Positions 27,518 to 35,951 of a stretch of DNA of 64,000 nucleotides are shown piece after piece (position 1 is the stretch's first letter; each line of letters starts with the position of its first letter). Made by a program: the position numbers and the translations under genes. Origin of the DNA: Candidatus Obscuribacter sp. (GTDB taxonomy: Bacteria > Cyanobacteriota > Vampirovibrionia > Obscuribacterales > Obscuribacteraceae); contig JADJQZ010000001.1 of NCBI GenBank assembly GCA_016712465.1, positions 1,116,001-1,180,000 on the forward strand, in the 5' to 3' direction. The notes below the pieces were generated by a model that was not told the DNA's origin, ran no database searches, and saw only the letters and a list, made by a program, of their open reading frames with translations.

Positions 27518-27969
27518 GCAGAGTTCCTCCAGTTAGAGCCAAAATTCTAAAGGTTAAACGCCTGAAATATTGAAAGGTCCATCTATACATTCAGATTGTC
27601 CGAAGTTGCTTCCGGACCTACGACCTTTCAAAGACGTTTCAATATGTTAACGCTTATATGCAGGCGATATGGCCATACTTACCGAAAGGCAAGCACTTAA
27701 TTTTTTCTCAGTCCTTGTCCTTACCGGCTTTAGACCGCTTGGCCTGCCTGTCCCGGTCGAAAGTTGACCGGCGGGAGGACTAATTAAATGTTTATCGGGT
27801 AAGAGTAGAGTTATCCTCTCTTATAGATGTGGATGGCCGATAATTAAGTCGGCTTATTTTTCCTTGATGGTATCGTCTGCGGTGCGATATCGGCCGGCTC
27901 CTGATTTATTTCAACCTGATTCATTTCAATTAGCTTCGCTCAAATCCTTACCATTCCTTTGAAATATCG
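27518..27969. other. Non-coding gap of about 450 bases between gdhA and the Ca2+/H+ antiporter gene
   Basis: Besides the structured gdhA leader, the gap holds a short hairpin CCGGTC-GAAAGTT-GACCGG near 27753-27771, and GCCGA-TAATTAAG-TCGGC followed by TTATTTTT near 27838-27862 on the plus strand. The latter looks like a weak terminator or leader hairpin for the antiporter gene. No open frame or RNA gene is visible. Confidence 0.4.
27567..27645 (-). promoter_or_regulatory. Structured leader with competing pairings upstream of gdhA
   Basis: On the minus-strand transcript, 50-130 bases before the gdhA start, two near-repeats (TTGAAACGTC and TTGAAAGGTC, ten bases, one mismatch) are both complementary to one downstream segment. 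TTGAAAGGTC pairs with GACCTTTCAA over ten bases (27622-27631 with 27570-27579). ATATTGAAA pairs with TTTCAATAT over nine bases (27637-27645 with 27567-27575). The two pairings exclude each other. Between them sits a hairpin, GTCCG(G)AAG-CAA-CTTCGGAC (27598-27617). This could be an RNA switch or attenuator, or a DNA operator with inverted and direct half-sites. It matches no riboswitch class I can name. Confidence 0.45.
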
Positions 27970-29061
27970 ATGAAACTGTCTTTCGAGCACATTCTCAACG
28001 TTTTTTTGGTCTTCATTCCCGTGCCGATTCTTGGCAGTTATCTGCACTGGCCTCCCGTGGTGATTTTCCTGACAGCCTGCCTGGGTATTGTGCCCCTGGC
28101 CGGTCTCATGGGCAAGGCCACGGAGTATCTGGCCGACCGGATCGGCTCTAGCTGGGGAGCTTTGCTCAATGCCACCTTCGGGAATGCCTGCGAATTGATC
28201 ATTGCTCTTGCCGCGCTGAGAGCCGGTCTCATCGATGTGGTGGAAGCCTCCATCACCGGTTCGATTATCGGCAATATTTTGCTTGTGCTGGGCGGTTCAA
28301 TGCTTGTGGGCGGATTGCGCTATCAGACTCAGTATTTCAATCGTACCGCAGCTACGACTTCCGCTACGCTACTGGCTCTTGCCGCCATCAGTTTGACGGT
28401 GCCCGCTGTTTTCCATATTTCCAATTCTCATCATTCTACAGCGGGCGACCATCACAGCGACTATAACCTGGCCCTAGCCATTGCCGTCATTCAGTTGGTT
28501 ACCTATGTTCTAAGTCTGATTTTCAGTCTTAAGACCCACAAACAGCTATACTTCAGTAACGAAGGCGATGATAAAGATGAGGCTCTCGGCACGGCCGGCT
28601 GGGGCGTGGCTAAGTCCAGTCTGGTCTTGCTCGCTGCCACCATCGGTGTGGCAGTGCTTTCCGAGTATCTGGTCAATGCCGTGGAGAAATCGGCCGAAAC
28701 CCTCGGTTTGAGCCATATCTTTATCGGCGTCATCCTGGTAGCCATAGTCGGTAACGCTGCCGAACACAGCACGGCTATTTTGATGGCCTACAAAAACAAG
28801 ATGGATCTCTCCATCAATATAGCTCTTGGTTCAGGCAGCCAGATTGCTCTCTTTGTGGCGCCGGTAATTGTCTTCGTCGGTTACTTCACCGGTCATCCCA
28901 TGGACCTTTGTTTCTCGGAAGTGGAGCTGCTTTCCATCGTGGTTTCCGTGATTATTCTCTCCTTTGTGGCTACCGACGGTGAATGTAACTGGTTGGAAGG
29001 GGTGCAACTTCTGGCTGTTTACGGTATTTTGGGTGCCGCCTTCTTCTTCGCCAGTCACTGA
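27970..29061 (+). CDS. cax: Ca2+/H+ antiporter, CaCA/CAX family
   Basis: A 363-residue protein with about eleven hydrophobic helices. The two inverted alpha repeats each carry the CAX signature: GSSWGALLNATFGNACELI in the first half and VAIVGNAAEHSTAILMA in the second, with the ion-binding Glu in both. A short His-rich loop (about 157-166, HSTAGDHHSDY) lies between. Such proteins expel Ca2+ (or other cations) in exchange for protons across the cytoplasmic membrane. The mutM start lies two bases after the stop codon, so the two genes probably share a transcript. No good ribosome site is seen before ATG 27970. Confidence 0.9.
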   Translation: MKLSFEHILNVFLVFIPVPILGSYLHWPPVVIFLTACLGIVPLAGLMGKATEYLADRIGSSWGALLNATFGNACELIIALAALRAGLIDVVEASITGSIIGNILLVLGGSMLVGGLRYQTQYFNRTAATTSATLLALAAISLTVPAVFHISNSHHSTAGDHHSDYNLALAIAVIQLVTYVLSLIFSLKTHKQLYFSNEGDDKDEALGTAGWGVAKSSLVLLAATIGVAVLSEYLVNAVEKSAETLGLSHIFIGVILVAIVGNAAEHSTAILMAYKNKMDLSINIALGSGSQIALFVAPVIVFVGYFTGHPMDLCFSEVELLSIVVSVIILSFVATDGECNWLEGVQLLAVYGILGAAFFFASH

Positions 29062-29063
29062 TT

Positions 29064-29903
29064 ATGCCTGAACTACCTGAAGTCGAAACCGTGGTGCGGG
29101 GCTTGCAGCAAGCCCTGCCCGGCGATAGCCTCAAGAGTGTGCAGGTGCTAAGACCCGACTCCATCGGCTTCCCCGACCCTGAGCAGTTCCGTCGCCTGCT
29201 GCCCGGGCATGGCTTTCTGTCTGTGAGCAGGCGCGGCAAGTACATTCTCATTGATCTTGACGAAGACGCCGCTCTGGTCTGTCACTTGCGCATGTCGGGG
29301 AGGCTTTTGATTCGCGCCAGAGGGGCCGGCGCCAACGACGCGCGTTTCTTGCGGGTGAAGATGCCGCTCGCCAGCGGGCGCCAGCTACATTTTGAAGACA
29401 TGCGTGTCTTCGGGCGCCTCTGGTACAAACCCCGAGGGGTGAGTGTGGAAGAGGTGGTACCGGCTCTTTCGGAACTGGGGCTTGAGCCCCTGACCGATTT
29501 GACGGCCGCTAAACTTAAGGTGCTCTTTGCCGGCAAGAGACAGGCGGTGAAGACGACCCTCCTGGACCAGACCCTGATTGCCGGAGTGGGTAATATCTAC
29601 GCCGATGAGGCTCTCTTCCTCACCGGTGTGCATCCCCAGACCAGTGCCGGCGATCTTACCGCCAGGAGCCTGACTCGACTGGTAGAGAGCATTCAGTTGG
29701 TCTTGAGCCGTGGTATCGAATCCGGTGGCTCGACTCTGCGCGATTACGTGAACGCCGAAGGCGTCAACGGTAATTATCAAAATCAGGCCTGGGTGTACGG
29801 GCGAGAAGACGAGCCCTGCCTCAAGTGCGGACGGGAAATTGTCAGGGTGAAGGTGTCCGGGCGTTCTTCACACTTTTGCCCCGGCTGCCAGAAGCGCCGC
29901 TAA
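29064..29903 (+). CDS. mutM: Formamidopyrimidine-DNA glycosylase
   Basis: A 279-residue Fpg/MutM enzyme for base-excision repair of 8-oxoguanine and ring-opened purines. It starts with MPELPEVETVVRGL, with Pro1 (after Met removal) and Glu2 as catalytic residues. The conserved Lys loop (LAGKRQAVKTTLLDQ) and VGNIYADEALF helix-two-turn-helix are present. It ends in a zinc finger CLKCG...HFCPGCQ, although one position of the usual C-x2-C-x16-C-x2-C is spaced as expected. It functions in the cytoplasm. The gene follows the antiporter gene by two bases and overlaps the convergent methyltransferase gene by four. Confidence 0.95.
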   Translation: MPELPEVETVVRGLQQALPGDSLKSVQVLRPDSIGFPDPEQFRRLLPGHGFLSVSRRGKYILIDLDEDAALVCHLRMSGRLLIRARGAGANDARFLRVKMPLASGRQLHFEDMRVFGRLWYKPRGVSVEEVVPALSELGLEPLTDLTAAKLKVLFAGKRQAVKTTLLDQTLIAGVGNIYADEALFLTGVHPQTSAGDLTARSLTRLVESIQLVLSRGIESGGSTLRDYVNAEGVNGNYQNQAWVYGREDEPCLKCGREIVRVKVSGRSSHFCPGCQKRR

Positions 29904-30736
29904 GATTTCTTCTTGGGCTTGGCTACCAGTCTAACTCCCACCGGTGCGATGGCGCCGCTTTCAGCCAGAGCTGCTTCCCAGTGGGCCAACTCGCAGGCCA
30001 GTTTGCCACCGTCTATGGTGTGAGGTAATAAATCTGCCAGATAGCGAAAAAGATAGGGCACGCGCGCGTCCAAAAGGAAGCGGAAGTTATCTTGCATGAC
30101 ACTCTTGATATGCTCGAAGGGCGTAATGTTGTGCTTATCTTCGTGGTGATGGCGCCAGCTATGCAAAGCCTGCCTGGCGTATTCTTCCGGCGAGGAAGCC
30201 TGACTGACGGCTTGTTCGGAGAGCCAGGAGTGCCGGCTTGCCTGCCCAGCTTGGGGTTCCTGCCGGTCTTTCAGCATCTTGGCCAGCGGAAACAGCCAGG
30301 CGCAGGTACGGCTGTCGACCCGTTCATAGGAAAAGTCTTCCACAATCACCAGACCGCTGGGCTTAAGCATCTTGATTGTGGTGTCGATATTGGTGCGCAA
30401 GGGCTGCAGGTGATGCAGCACCCGGCTGAAGAGAATGGCATCGTAGGGCTCGCCTTTGAGGTCTTTGAAGTCGCAAACCCTGGCTTTGATACCGAGGGCC
30501 TCCGCTTCCTTGACTCGGACAGGATCTATATCCACGGCCTCCAGTTTAAATCCCCCATCCATAAGATTTTTGGCAATCATGCCGGAACCGACCCCCACGT
30601 CCAGCACCCTGGCCCCGGCAGGCAGGTACTGCGCGGCAAAATTACTGGTGGAACGAGCTTGAAACTGCTCCGGCGTGAGGTCGAGGCTTTCCGGTAATAA
30701 GGAAGCGGTTTTGTCTTTCGATCTGGCTTTGGGCAT
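29900..30736 (-). CDS. Class I SAM-dependent methyltransferase
   Basis: A 278-residue methyltransferase. Motif I is ARVLDVGVGSGMIAKNL (about residues 39-55). Other core elements are KLEAVDIDPVRVKEAE, ARVCDFKDLKGEPYDAILFSRVLHHLQP and a segment KPSGLVIVEDFSYERVD. The C-terminal 120 residues are an unusual helical extension containing many His residues and may select the substrate, which is unknown. It is 14 bases downstream of the flippase-like gene, so both form one transcript. It overlaps mutM at its 3' end. Confidence 0.8.
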   Translation of the reverse strand: MPKARSKDKTASLLPESLDLTPEQFQARSTSNFAAQYLPAGARVLDVGVGSGMIAKNLMDGGFKLEAVDIDPVRVKEAEALGIKARVCDFKDLKGEPYDAILFSRVLHHLQPLRTNIDTTIKMLKPSGLVIVEDFSYERVDSRTCAWLFPLAKMLKDRQEPQAGQASRHSWLSEQAVSQASSPEEYARQALHSWRHHHEDKHNITPFEHIKSVMQDNFRFLLDARVPYLFRYLADLLPHTIDGGKLACELAHWEAALAESGAIAPVGVRLVAKPKKKS

Positions 30737-30750
30737 TAGTGCTGCTTCTC

Positions 30751-31812
30751 TCAGGTTGTTGAAGGTTTGCTCTCTCTGGTCTTTCTGTACAGGAAGAGCA
30801 AAGCGGCGGGAATACAGTTTGTCATGACAAAGGTGAGCACGTGTAAGACCGTGGCGTAGGCCAGGGCTTGTTCATAGGGAATGGTGGGCGCTACTTTGGT
30901 GAGGGCCAGTGCCACCAGAAAGTGAAAGCTGCCGGCATTGCCGGGGGTGGGAATCAAGACTCCCACCGAACCAATTGTGAAGACAATCAGGCAGGACATG
31001 GGGCCCACTAACTTATCCAGGTGGAAGGCCGGCAACATAAAGTAGAAGTTGAGCCAGTACATCGACCAGATTACGAAGCTGAGAGCGGCGATGAGGGGAT
31101 AGGTGACCGGACTTTTAAGGGCCCTGGTACCGCTTTCGAATTGAGCCGCCAACTCCAGGAGCTTCTCATGCAGGGCGGACGGCAATTTCTTGCGACAGAG
31201 ATCCATATTGAGGATAGCCTTGAGAATGGCTCCGACGTTGGGCAAGAGTAAGAGTCCGATAATTGTGGCAATGAGCAGACCGATACCGCCCGGTATTAAG
31301 CCCGGTACCGCCGCCAAAAGGCTTTTGGGCAAGACCAGCAGGCAGACGCCAAGTAGAAAGACCAGCATGGCCATATCCAGCATGCGGTCTATAAGCATTG
31401 TGGGCAGTACGCCGGCCCAGGGCAATTTTTCGTCTTTGCAAATGGAAAGAAGGCGGGCCACTTCTCCGCCTCTTGGTATGGCAACGTTGACGGCGTAGCC
31501 TAGAATGACGGCATAGAAAGAATTAAAAAGTCCGATCTTACGACCGGCCACCGGGTAGAGCAGAAAGGTCCAGCGGTAGGCTCTCAGCACATGGCTGAAA
31601 ATGGCGGTTAGGCAGACTGGCACAAGCGGCAGAGGGTCTATATCCCGTGAATATTGCCATAGTTTCTGGGGATCCACATTATGGAAGGCCAGGTAAAGCA
31701 GGACTACTGCAAAAAGCCCGGAAACGATTTGTTTGACAAGGTTATTGGACTTCTTGACCGACTTCTCTTGGTTACTGCCGGACGTTTCATCACTTTCCTG
31801 TTTTACTTCCAA
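30751..31812 (-). CDS. Flippase-like membrane protein (lysylphosphatidylglycerol synthase TM/UPF0104 family)
   Basis: A 353-residue protein with about eight membrane helices. The family pattern is visible: an Arg/Tyr/Trp-rich stretch LRAYRWTFLLYPVAGRK after helix two, GYAVNVAIPRGGEVARL in the middle (the signature P-x-R-x-G-E-x-x-R), and PGNAGSFHFLVALAL near the end. Related proteins (AglD, MprF N-terminal part) are thought to move lipid-linked substrates across the membrane. There is no C-terminal synthase domain. Together with the methyltransferase behind it, this suggests lipid or lipid-linked glycan work. The hydrophilic N terminus (about 25 residues) is Ser/Glu/Lys-rich. Confidence 0.85.
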   Translation of the reverse strand: MEVKQESDETSGSNQEKSVKKSNNLVKQIVSGLFAVVLLYLAFHNVDPQKLWQYSRDIDPLPLVPVCLTAIFSHVLRAYRWTFLLYPVAGRKIGLFNSFYAVILGYAVNVAIPRGGEVARLLSICKDEKLPWAGVLPTMLIDRMLDMAMLVFLLGVCLLVLPKSLLAAVPGLIPGGIGLLIATIIGLLLLPNVGAILKAILNMDLCRKKLPSALHEKLLELAAQFESGTRALKSPVTYPLIAALSFVIWSMYWLNFYFMLPAFHLDKLVGPMSCLIVFTIGSVGVLIPTPGNAGSFHFLVALALTKVAPTIPYEQALAYATVLHVLTFVMTNCIPAALLFLYRKTRESKPSTT

Positions 31813-32125
31813 GTTTGGTTAGCCTTAAGTCGGGGAACTAACCAATAAGGTTACTATGGGTACACTCTACATAAAAGAACTATGTGCAAGTTTGCCGAGT
31901 TCAAGTTGTAATTTGAGCTAGGTTTGGGGTTTGACTGGGCACAATAGATTTGTAAGCGTCAGGCTTGAAAGGAAGAGTGCATAGATTTTGTCAAGGGTCC
32001 TGTGAGACTTTGTACTGTTCGGTGATTTCTTGCTAGGTAGGCGGTTTACAATATTGATATGTCGGGTTGCAAGTTAGCTTGTAAACTCTTGGGCAATCAA
32101 ATGGAAACCTTTGTTCGGTGGTGAA
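31813..32125. other. Non-coding gap of about 310 bases between divergent genes
   Basis: The gap separates the flippase-like gene (minus) from the c-di-GMP regulator gene (plus). It is AT-rich between 31850 and 32100. The clearest element is the eight-base inverted repeat at 32044-32086. No RNA gene or open frame is supported. Confidence 0.4.
32044..32086 (+). promoter_or_regulatory. Eight-base inverted repeat upstream of the c-di-GMP regulator gene
   Basis: GTTTACAA (32044-32051) and TTGTAAAC (32079-32086) are exact complements 27 bases apart, ending 39 bases before ATG 32126. Between them TTGCAAG/CTTGTAA can form a second, overlapping stem. The element could be an operator or a leader hairpin. 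Confidence 0.4.
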
Positions 32126-33817
32126 ATGGAAGCCAGGAAAACTAAAGTACTCTTGATCGAGGATGGCAAAGAGGTTAGTCATGACCTCAAGGATGTCCTC
32201 AAGACAATGGCCCATGAGTTCACCATGGAGGTCACCGACCATCTGGCTGGTGGGCTGAAGGTGCTCTCCGAGGGCAATTTTGATGTGGTCGTTCTGGACG
32301 TGTCCTGCAGCGATCAAGTCAGCGATGGACTTTCGCATTTCCTTAAATTGAGAGAGAAAGATGCCAGCGTGCCGGTGGTGATGCTGGGCTCTCGCGAACA
32401 AGACAAAGTCGGCAGTGAAGCCGTCAAGCAGGGTGTCAAAGATTTTCTGGTGAAAGACGAACTGGATGGGCGTGTGCTCTTGCAGTCTATTCGTTATGCT
32501 TCCACCCTCAAACGCATGGAAGACGAGCTTACTGCTTTGAAAGCGAAGCTTGTGCAAACCGAAAAACAACTGGATATGATCGCCAATGTGGATGCTTCCA
32601 CTCAGGCCCTCAGCCGTGCCGGTCTGGAGCGAGCCCTGGAAGCCGAATATGTGCGCGCCCAGCGCGGCGGCTGGAATCTAGTGGCCATGCTTATCGACTG
32701 CGACGACTTCGATCGCATCAACCGCCAGTTTGGTCACGCCGTGGGCGATGTGGTGCTCCGTCAAATAACCGAACGCATTCGGGAGACGGTGCGTCCTACC
32801 GACCATGTGGCTCGTATGGGCGGCGACGAATTCCTTTTGATTTTGCCGGATACCCGCATAGCAGAAGGTATGTTGGTGGCTGAGAAGATTCGCCTGGCTG
32901 TGGGTGAGAGCCCCTTGCGTCTGGCTTCCGAGACGGTGCGAGTGACGGCCAGCTTGGGTGTGCTCGCCCTGCCCTATGAATTTTGTTCCATTGAGGAAGT
33001 GCTTTCGCTGGCCAGGCTGGCTGTGCGCGAATCTAAGTTGCTCGGTAAAAACCGCGTCTCCAGCGGTGAGAAGAATCCGACCCTCACCCCTTCCCTCAGC
33101 CCCGACAAGGCTGCTTTAGACGAACTGACCGAGAAACTGCGCAAAGGTGATTGCTTCCGAGCTGTCTCCATGCCTATTTTCCACCTCTCTGATGAAAAGG
33201 TAGTCGGCTATGAAATCCTCAGCCGTGGTCCGGCCGGTGCTTTTGAGATGCCCGATGATCTTTTCAGAGTGTCGGTAGAGCACAACTTGCTCACCATAGT
33301 CGACTTGCGCTGTTTGAAGACTTGCCTCTCTGCTTGCAGCGATCCTAAGTTTGATCAGAAAGCGCGCTTTCACGTCAACCTTTTCCCCTCCACCATCATG
33401 GACACTCCCATCGACAGGCTGATGACGCTTTTCCCGCAGGAGACCCACGAAGGTACTTTCTGCGTAGAAATAAGCGAACAGCAGTTCATCGGTGATCCCG
33501 CTTATTTGAAAGATCACGTGCACGCTATCAGAAAGCGGGACATCCTCGTGGCCATCGATGATGTCGGCTTCGGACGCAGCTCCCTGGAGAGCCTCATTAT
33601 CCTCGAGCCGGATATAGTCAAAATCGACCGCAAGTACGTCTCCGGTATCTCCGCCGATCCGGCCAAAGCAAGACTGCTTAAGCGGCTGGTGAAAGTAGTC
33701 AACTCTATCGGCGCCGAACTTATTGCCGAAGGCATCGAGTGTCGGGAAGAACTTGAGCTACTGGTGGAAATGGGTGTTCCTTTCGGTCAGGGCTGGCTCT
33801 GGGGTAAACCGGCTTAA
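32126..33817 (+). CDS. Response regulator with GGDEF and EAL domains (cyclic-di-GMP turnover)
   Basis: About 563 residues: REC (about 5-130), a short coiled coil, GGDEF (about 165-310) and EAL (about 335-560). The receiver has the phosphate-accepting Asp in VVLDVS and Lys in FLVKDE. The cyclase has an intact GGDEF in RMGGDEFLLILP. The EAL domain keeps most metal and catalytic residues: Glu in GYEILSR, FHVNLFP, FCVEISE, AIDDVGFGRSS, IVKIDRKY, AEGIE and GQGW. So both synthesis and breakdown look possible. ATG 32126 lacks a strong ribosome site; the frame is open from TTG 32111. The cognate histidine kinase is not nearby. Confidence 0.9.
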   Translation: MEARKTKVLLIEDGKEVSHDLKDVLKTMAHEFTMEVTDHLAGGLKVLSEGNFDVVVLDVSCSDQVSDGLSHFLKLREKDASVPVVMLGSREQDKVGSEAVKQGVKDFLVKDELDGRVLLQSIRYASTLKRMEDELTALKAKLVQTEKQLDMIANVDASTQALSRAGLERALEAEYVRAQRGGWNLVAMLIDCDDFDRINRQFGHAVGDVVLRQITERIRETVRPTDHVARMGGDEFLLILPDTRIAEGMLVAEKIRLAVGESPLRLASETVRVTASLGVLALPYEFCSIEEVLSLARLAVRESKLLGKNRVSSGEKNPTLTPSLSPDKAALDELTEKLRKGDCFRAVSMPIFHLSDEKVVGYEILSRGPAGAFEMPDDLFRVSVEHNLLTIVDLRCLKTCLSACSDPKFDQKARFHVNLFPSTIMDTPIDRLMTLFPQETHEGTFCVEISEQQFIGDPAYLKDHVHAIRKRDILVAIDDVGFGRSSLESLIILEPDIVKIDRKYVSGISADPAKARLLKRLVKVVNSIGAELIAEGIECREELELLVEMGVPFGQGWLWGKPA

Positions 33818-33875
33818 GGCTGAGTATTTCCGTACCGGCAACTTTGTGTTCTCCTTACCCTGAGATCAGTTGTCG

Positions 33876-35951
33876 ATGCAGCAGGACCATAATCAAGGCC
33901 AGGCAAACGGAGAGCTGGATCCCTCCTGCAGTCTCGGCTTGGGTGAAGTAATCGACGGAAAATATACGGTGCTCAGCTTGCTGGGTGCCGGTGGCGCCGG
34001 TGCCGTCTACCTGGTGGAAGACCAGGATGGTTCATCTTTCGCCTTGAAAATCCTGCATGCAGGCGCGGCCACGGTAGAGAAAAAACGTCTGCGTTTCGTG
34101 AGAGAAGCCCTGCTTGCCTCTCGGCTGGAGCATCCCGGCATTGTGCGCATTGTGGCATCAGGCGTGCACAACGGCACCATGCTCTACTATGTTATGGAAA
34201 TTGTGGAAGGGGAGACCCTGGAAGCGCGGCTTCGCAAACGCCCGGTCTCTCCGGAGTTCGGGCTTGATGTTGCCCTTTGTCTGGCTGAAGCTCTGGAATA
34301 CGCTCACAGCAAGGGCGTCATCCACCGGGACATCAAGCCCGCCAACATCTTTCTAGCGCCGCCGCTGCCTTCGCGAAAGCCCCTGGCCTGTCAGGCTAAG
34401 CTGTTGGATTTCGGTCTGGCCCGTTCCATAGTCTCTGAGGAGTCGCAGAGTCTCGGCTTGACCGGCTCTCGTGATGTTATCGGCACACCTGTATATATCA
34501 GCCCTGAACAAAGCATGGGGCGCACTATGGACGCGCGCTCCGACTTCTATTCCCTGGGTGTGACTCTCTTTGAGATGTTCGCCGGTGCACCGCCCCTGCT
34601 CGGCAATTCCGCCATGGAAACCATCATCTTGCATCAGGAAGTGCCGGCTCCAACAATGGCGGAAGTAAATCCGGATGTTGAGTTCAGCCCTGAATTGGAA
34701 GCAATAGTGGCACGCTGTCTGGCCAAGCGCCCGGCCGACCGTTATCAAAATGCCGGTGAGATTTACCGAGATCTCTTAGCTTACAAGGAAAGCCTCAGTC
34801 AGGATGGAACTGCCGTGGAGAGCCAGGCTGCGCAGAAGAGTGTTACCTCCTCTTCTTATGTCTGGATAGCCGTGGTGGCTTCCGTCTCCCTTTTGCTTCT
34901 GGCTTTTAGCGCCTATTTCGCTCTGGCAAGTATGAGAGAACCGAGGCATCCTCCTGCAAAAGTAGTAAGTTCGGTAGCCAGGCCAAGCGATATGGTGCCT
35001 TCCGTTTCTGAAGAAGAGCGCCTGCAGGAAGATTGGCGGCGGCGCTCCCAGGCTGTGCAACCGGGGTCTTATCTTCTTAAGGGGAATTGGCGTGATGGCG
35101 CTCAGGTTCGTCGCTACGGTCTGCCCCGTCAAATGCCTCCCGCCAGTTTCTCTGTGCACGAAGGCAATATGCTTCTGGGGGTGCCGATAAAACCCGGTGC
35201 CGGAGGGCTGATGCAGGTGCCTGCCAACGCCGGTCTGGCGGTAACCGTTTCAAGCGACTTGATGGCGGCACCGCGCTTTTTGCTGGGGTTTGATCCAGGC
35301 GTTTTAAAGATTATGCATTTCCACAAGAATGCCGTGGGCGTCAATAAGTTTCTTTCTCAAATGACCTATTTCAGTGGGCTGGAGCGTATCGACGCTCAAT
35401 GTGTTGATGCCGATGACAGTACTATCGAGTATCTGAATAAATTTCCTGCCTTGAAGTCAATAAATCTTGGGCAAACGGCTGTCACCGCCGGTGGTGTGGC
35501 TCAACTTAAGCGCTTGCCGCAACTTTTTAGTCTGGAACTGGCCGGAAACAAAGGCGATTGCTTGCTCTTTCTCGATAAGTTGAAGCCTTCCACCAGTTTG
35601 CGATTGCTCATTTTGGAGGCTATGCCTCTCAATCAAAATTGCCTCTCGGCTCTGGCAAAAATAGGAAGCCTGGGAGAGTTGCACTTGCGTGGTTGTGGTT
35701 TGGGCTCTTCTGATTTGCATGAACTTTTGCCTCTAGCCTCGCACCTGGCTGTGCTGGAGATCTCAGGCGATAAGCTAAACAAAGGCAGCCTTGAGACCTT
35801 GAAACGTTTCAAGAAACTGCGTTTTCTAATGATCGAGAGTGCTGATTGGACGGAGCAAGATCGCCAACAGTTAGCCCAGGCTTTACCTGTCTGTAAGATT
35901 ATGAGCAGAGAAGCCCGGTCGGTAGCGCCTGAAGCCGATGCGGAATTTTAG
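33876..35951 (+). CDS. Ser/Thr protein kinase with membrane anchor and leucine-rich-repeat ectodomain
   Basis: About 691 residues. The kinase domain (30-300) is complete: GAGGAGAVYLVED loop, Lys in FALKIL, HRDIKPANI, LLDFGLARS and TPVYISPEQSMG. A helix at about 325-348 (SYVWIAVVASVSLLLLAFS) spans the membrane. The outside part has a 90-residue domain and then about six leucine-rich repeats (from about 500), such as FPALKSINLGQTAVT and LGELHLRGCGLGSS. PknB-type kinases phosphorylate cytoplasmic targets in response to outside signals; the LRRs are the likely sensor. ATG 33876 has GAGA ten bases before it. The gene converges on a sensor-like gene (four-base overlap) and follows the c-di-GMP regulator by 58 bases. 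Confidence 0.88.
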   Translation: MQQDHNQGQANGELDPSCSLGLGEVIDGKYTVLSLLGAGGAGAVYLVEDQDGSSFALKILHAGAATVEKKRLRFVREALLASRLEHPGIVRIVASGVHNGTMLYYVMEIVEGETLEARLRKRPVSPEFGLDVALCLAEALEYAHSKGVIHRDIKPANIFLAPPLPSRKPLACQAKLLDFGLARSIVSEESQSLGLTGSRDVIGTPVYISPEQSMGRTMDARSDFYSLGVTLFEMFAGAPPLLGNSAMETIILHQEVPAPTMAEVNPDVEFSPELEAIVARCLAKRPADRYQNAGEIYRDLLAYKESLSQDGTAVESQAAQKSVTSSSYVWIAVVASVSLLLLAFSAYFALASMREPRHPPAKVVSSVARPSDMVPSVSEEERLQEDWRRRSQAVQPGSYLLKGNWRDGAQVRRYGLPRQMPPASFSVHEGNMLLGVPIKPGAGGLMQVPANAGLAVTVSSDLMAAPRFLLGFDPGVLKIMHFHKNAVGVNKFLSQMTYFSGLERIDAQCVDADDSTIEYLNKFPALKSINLGQTAVTAGGVAQLKRLPQLFSLELAGNKGDCLLFLDKLKPSTSLRLLILEAMPLNQNCLSALAKIGSLGELHLRGCGLGSSDLHELLPLASHLAVLEISGDKLNKGSLETLKRFKKLRFLMIESADWTEQDRQQLAQALPVCKIMSREARSVAPEADAEF

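Noticed and set aside
27838..27862. Strong terminator in the gdhA-cax gap
   Set aside because: The stem has only five pairs with an eight-base loop, and no gene on the plus strand ends nearby.
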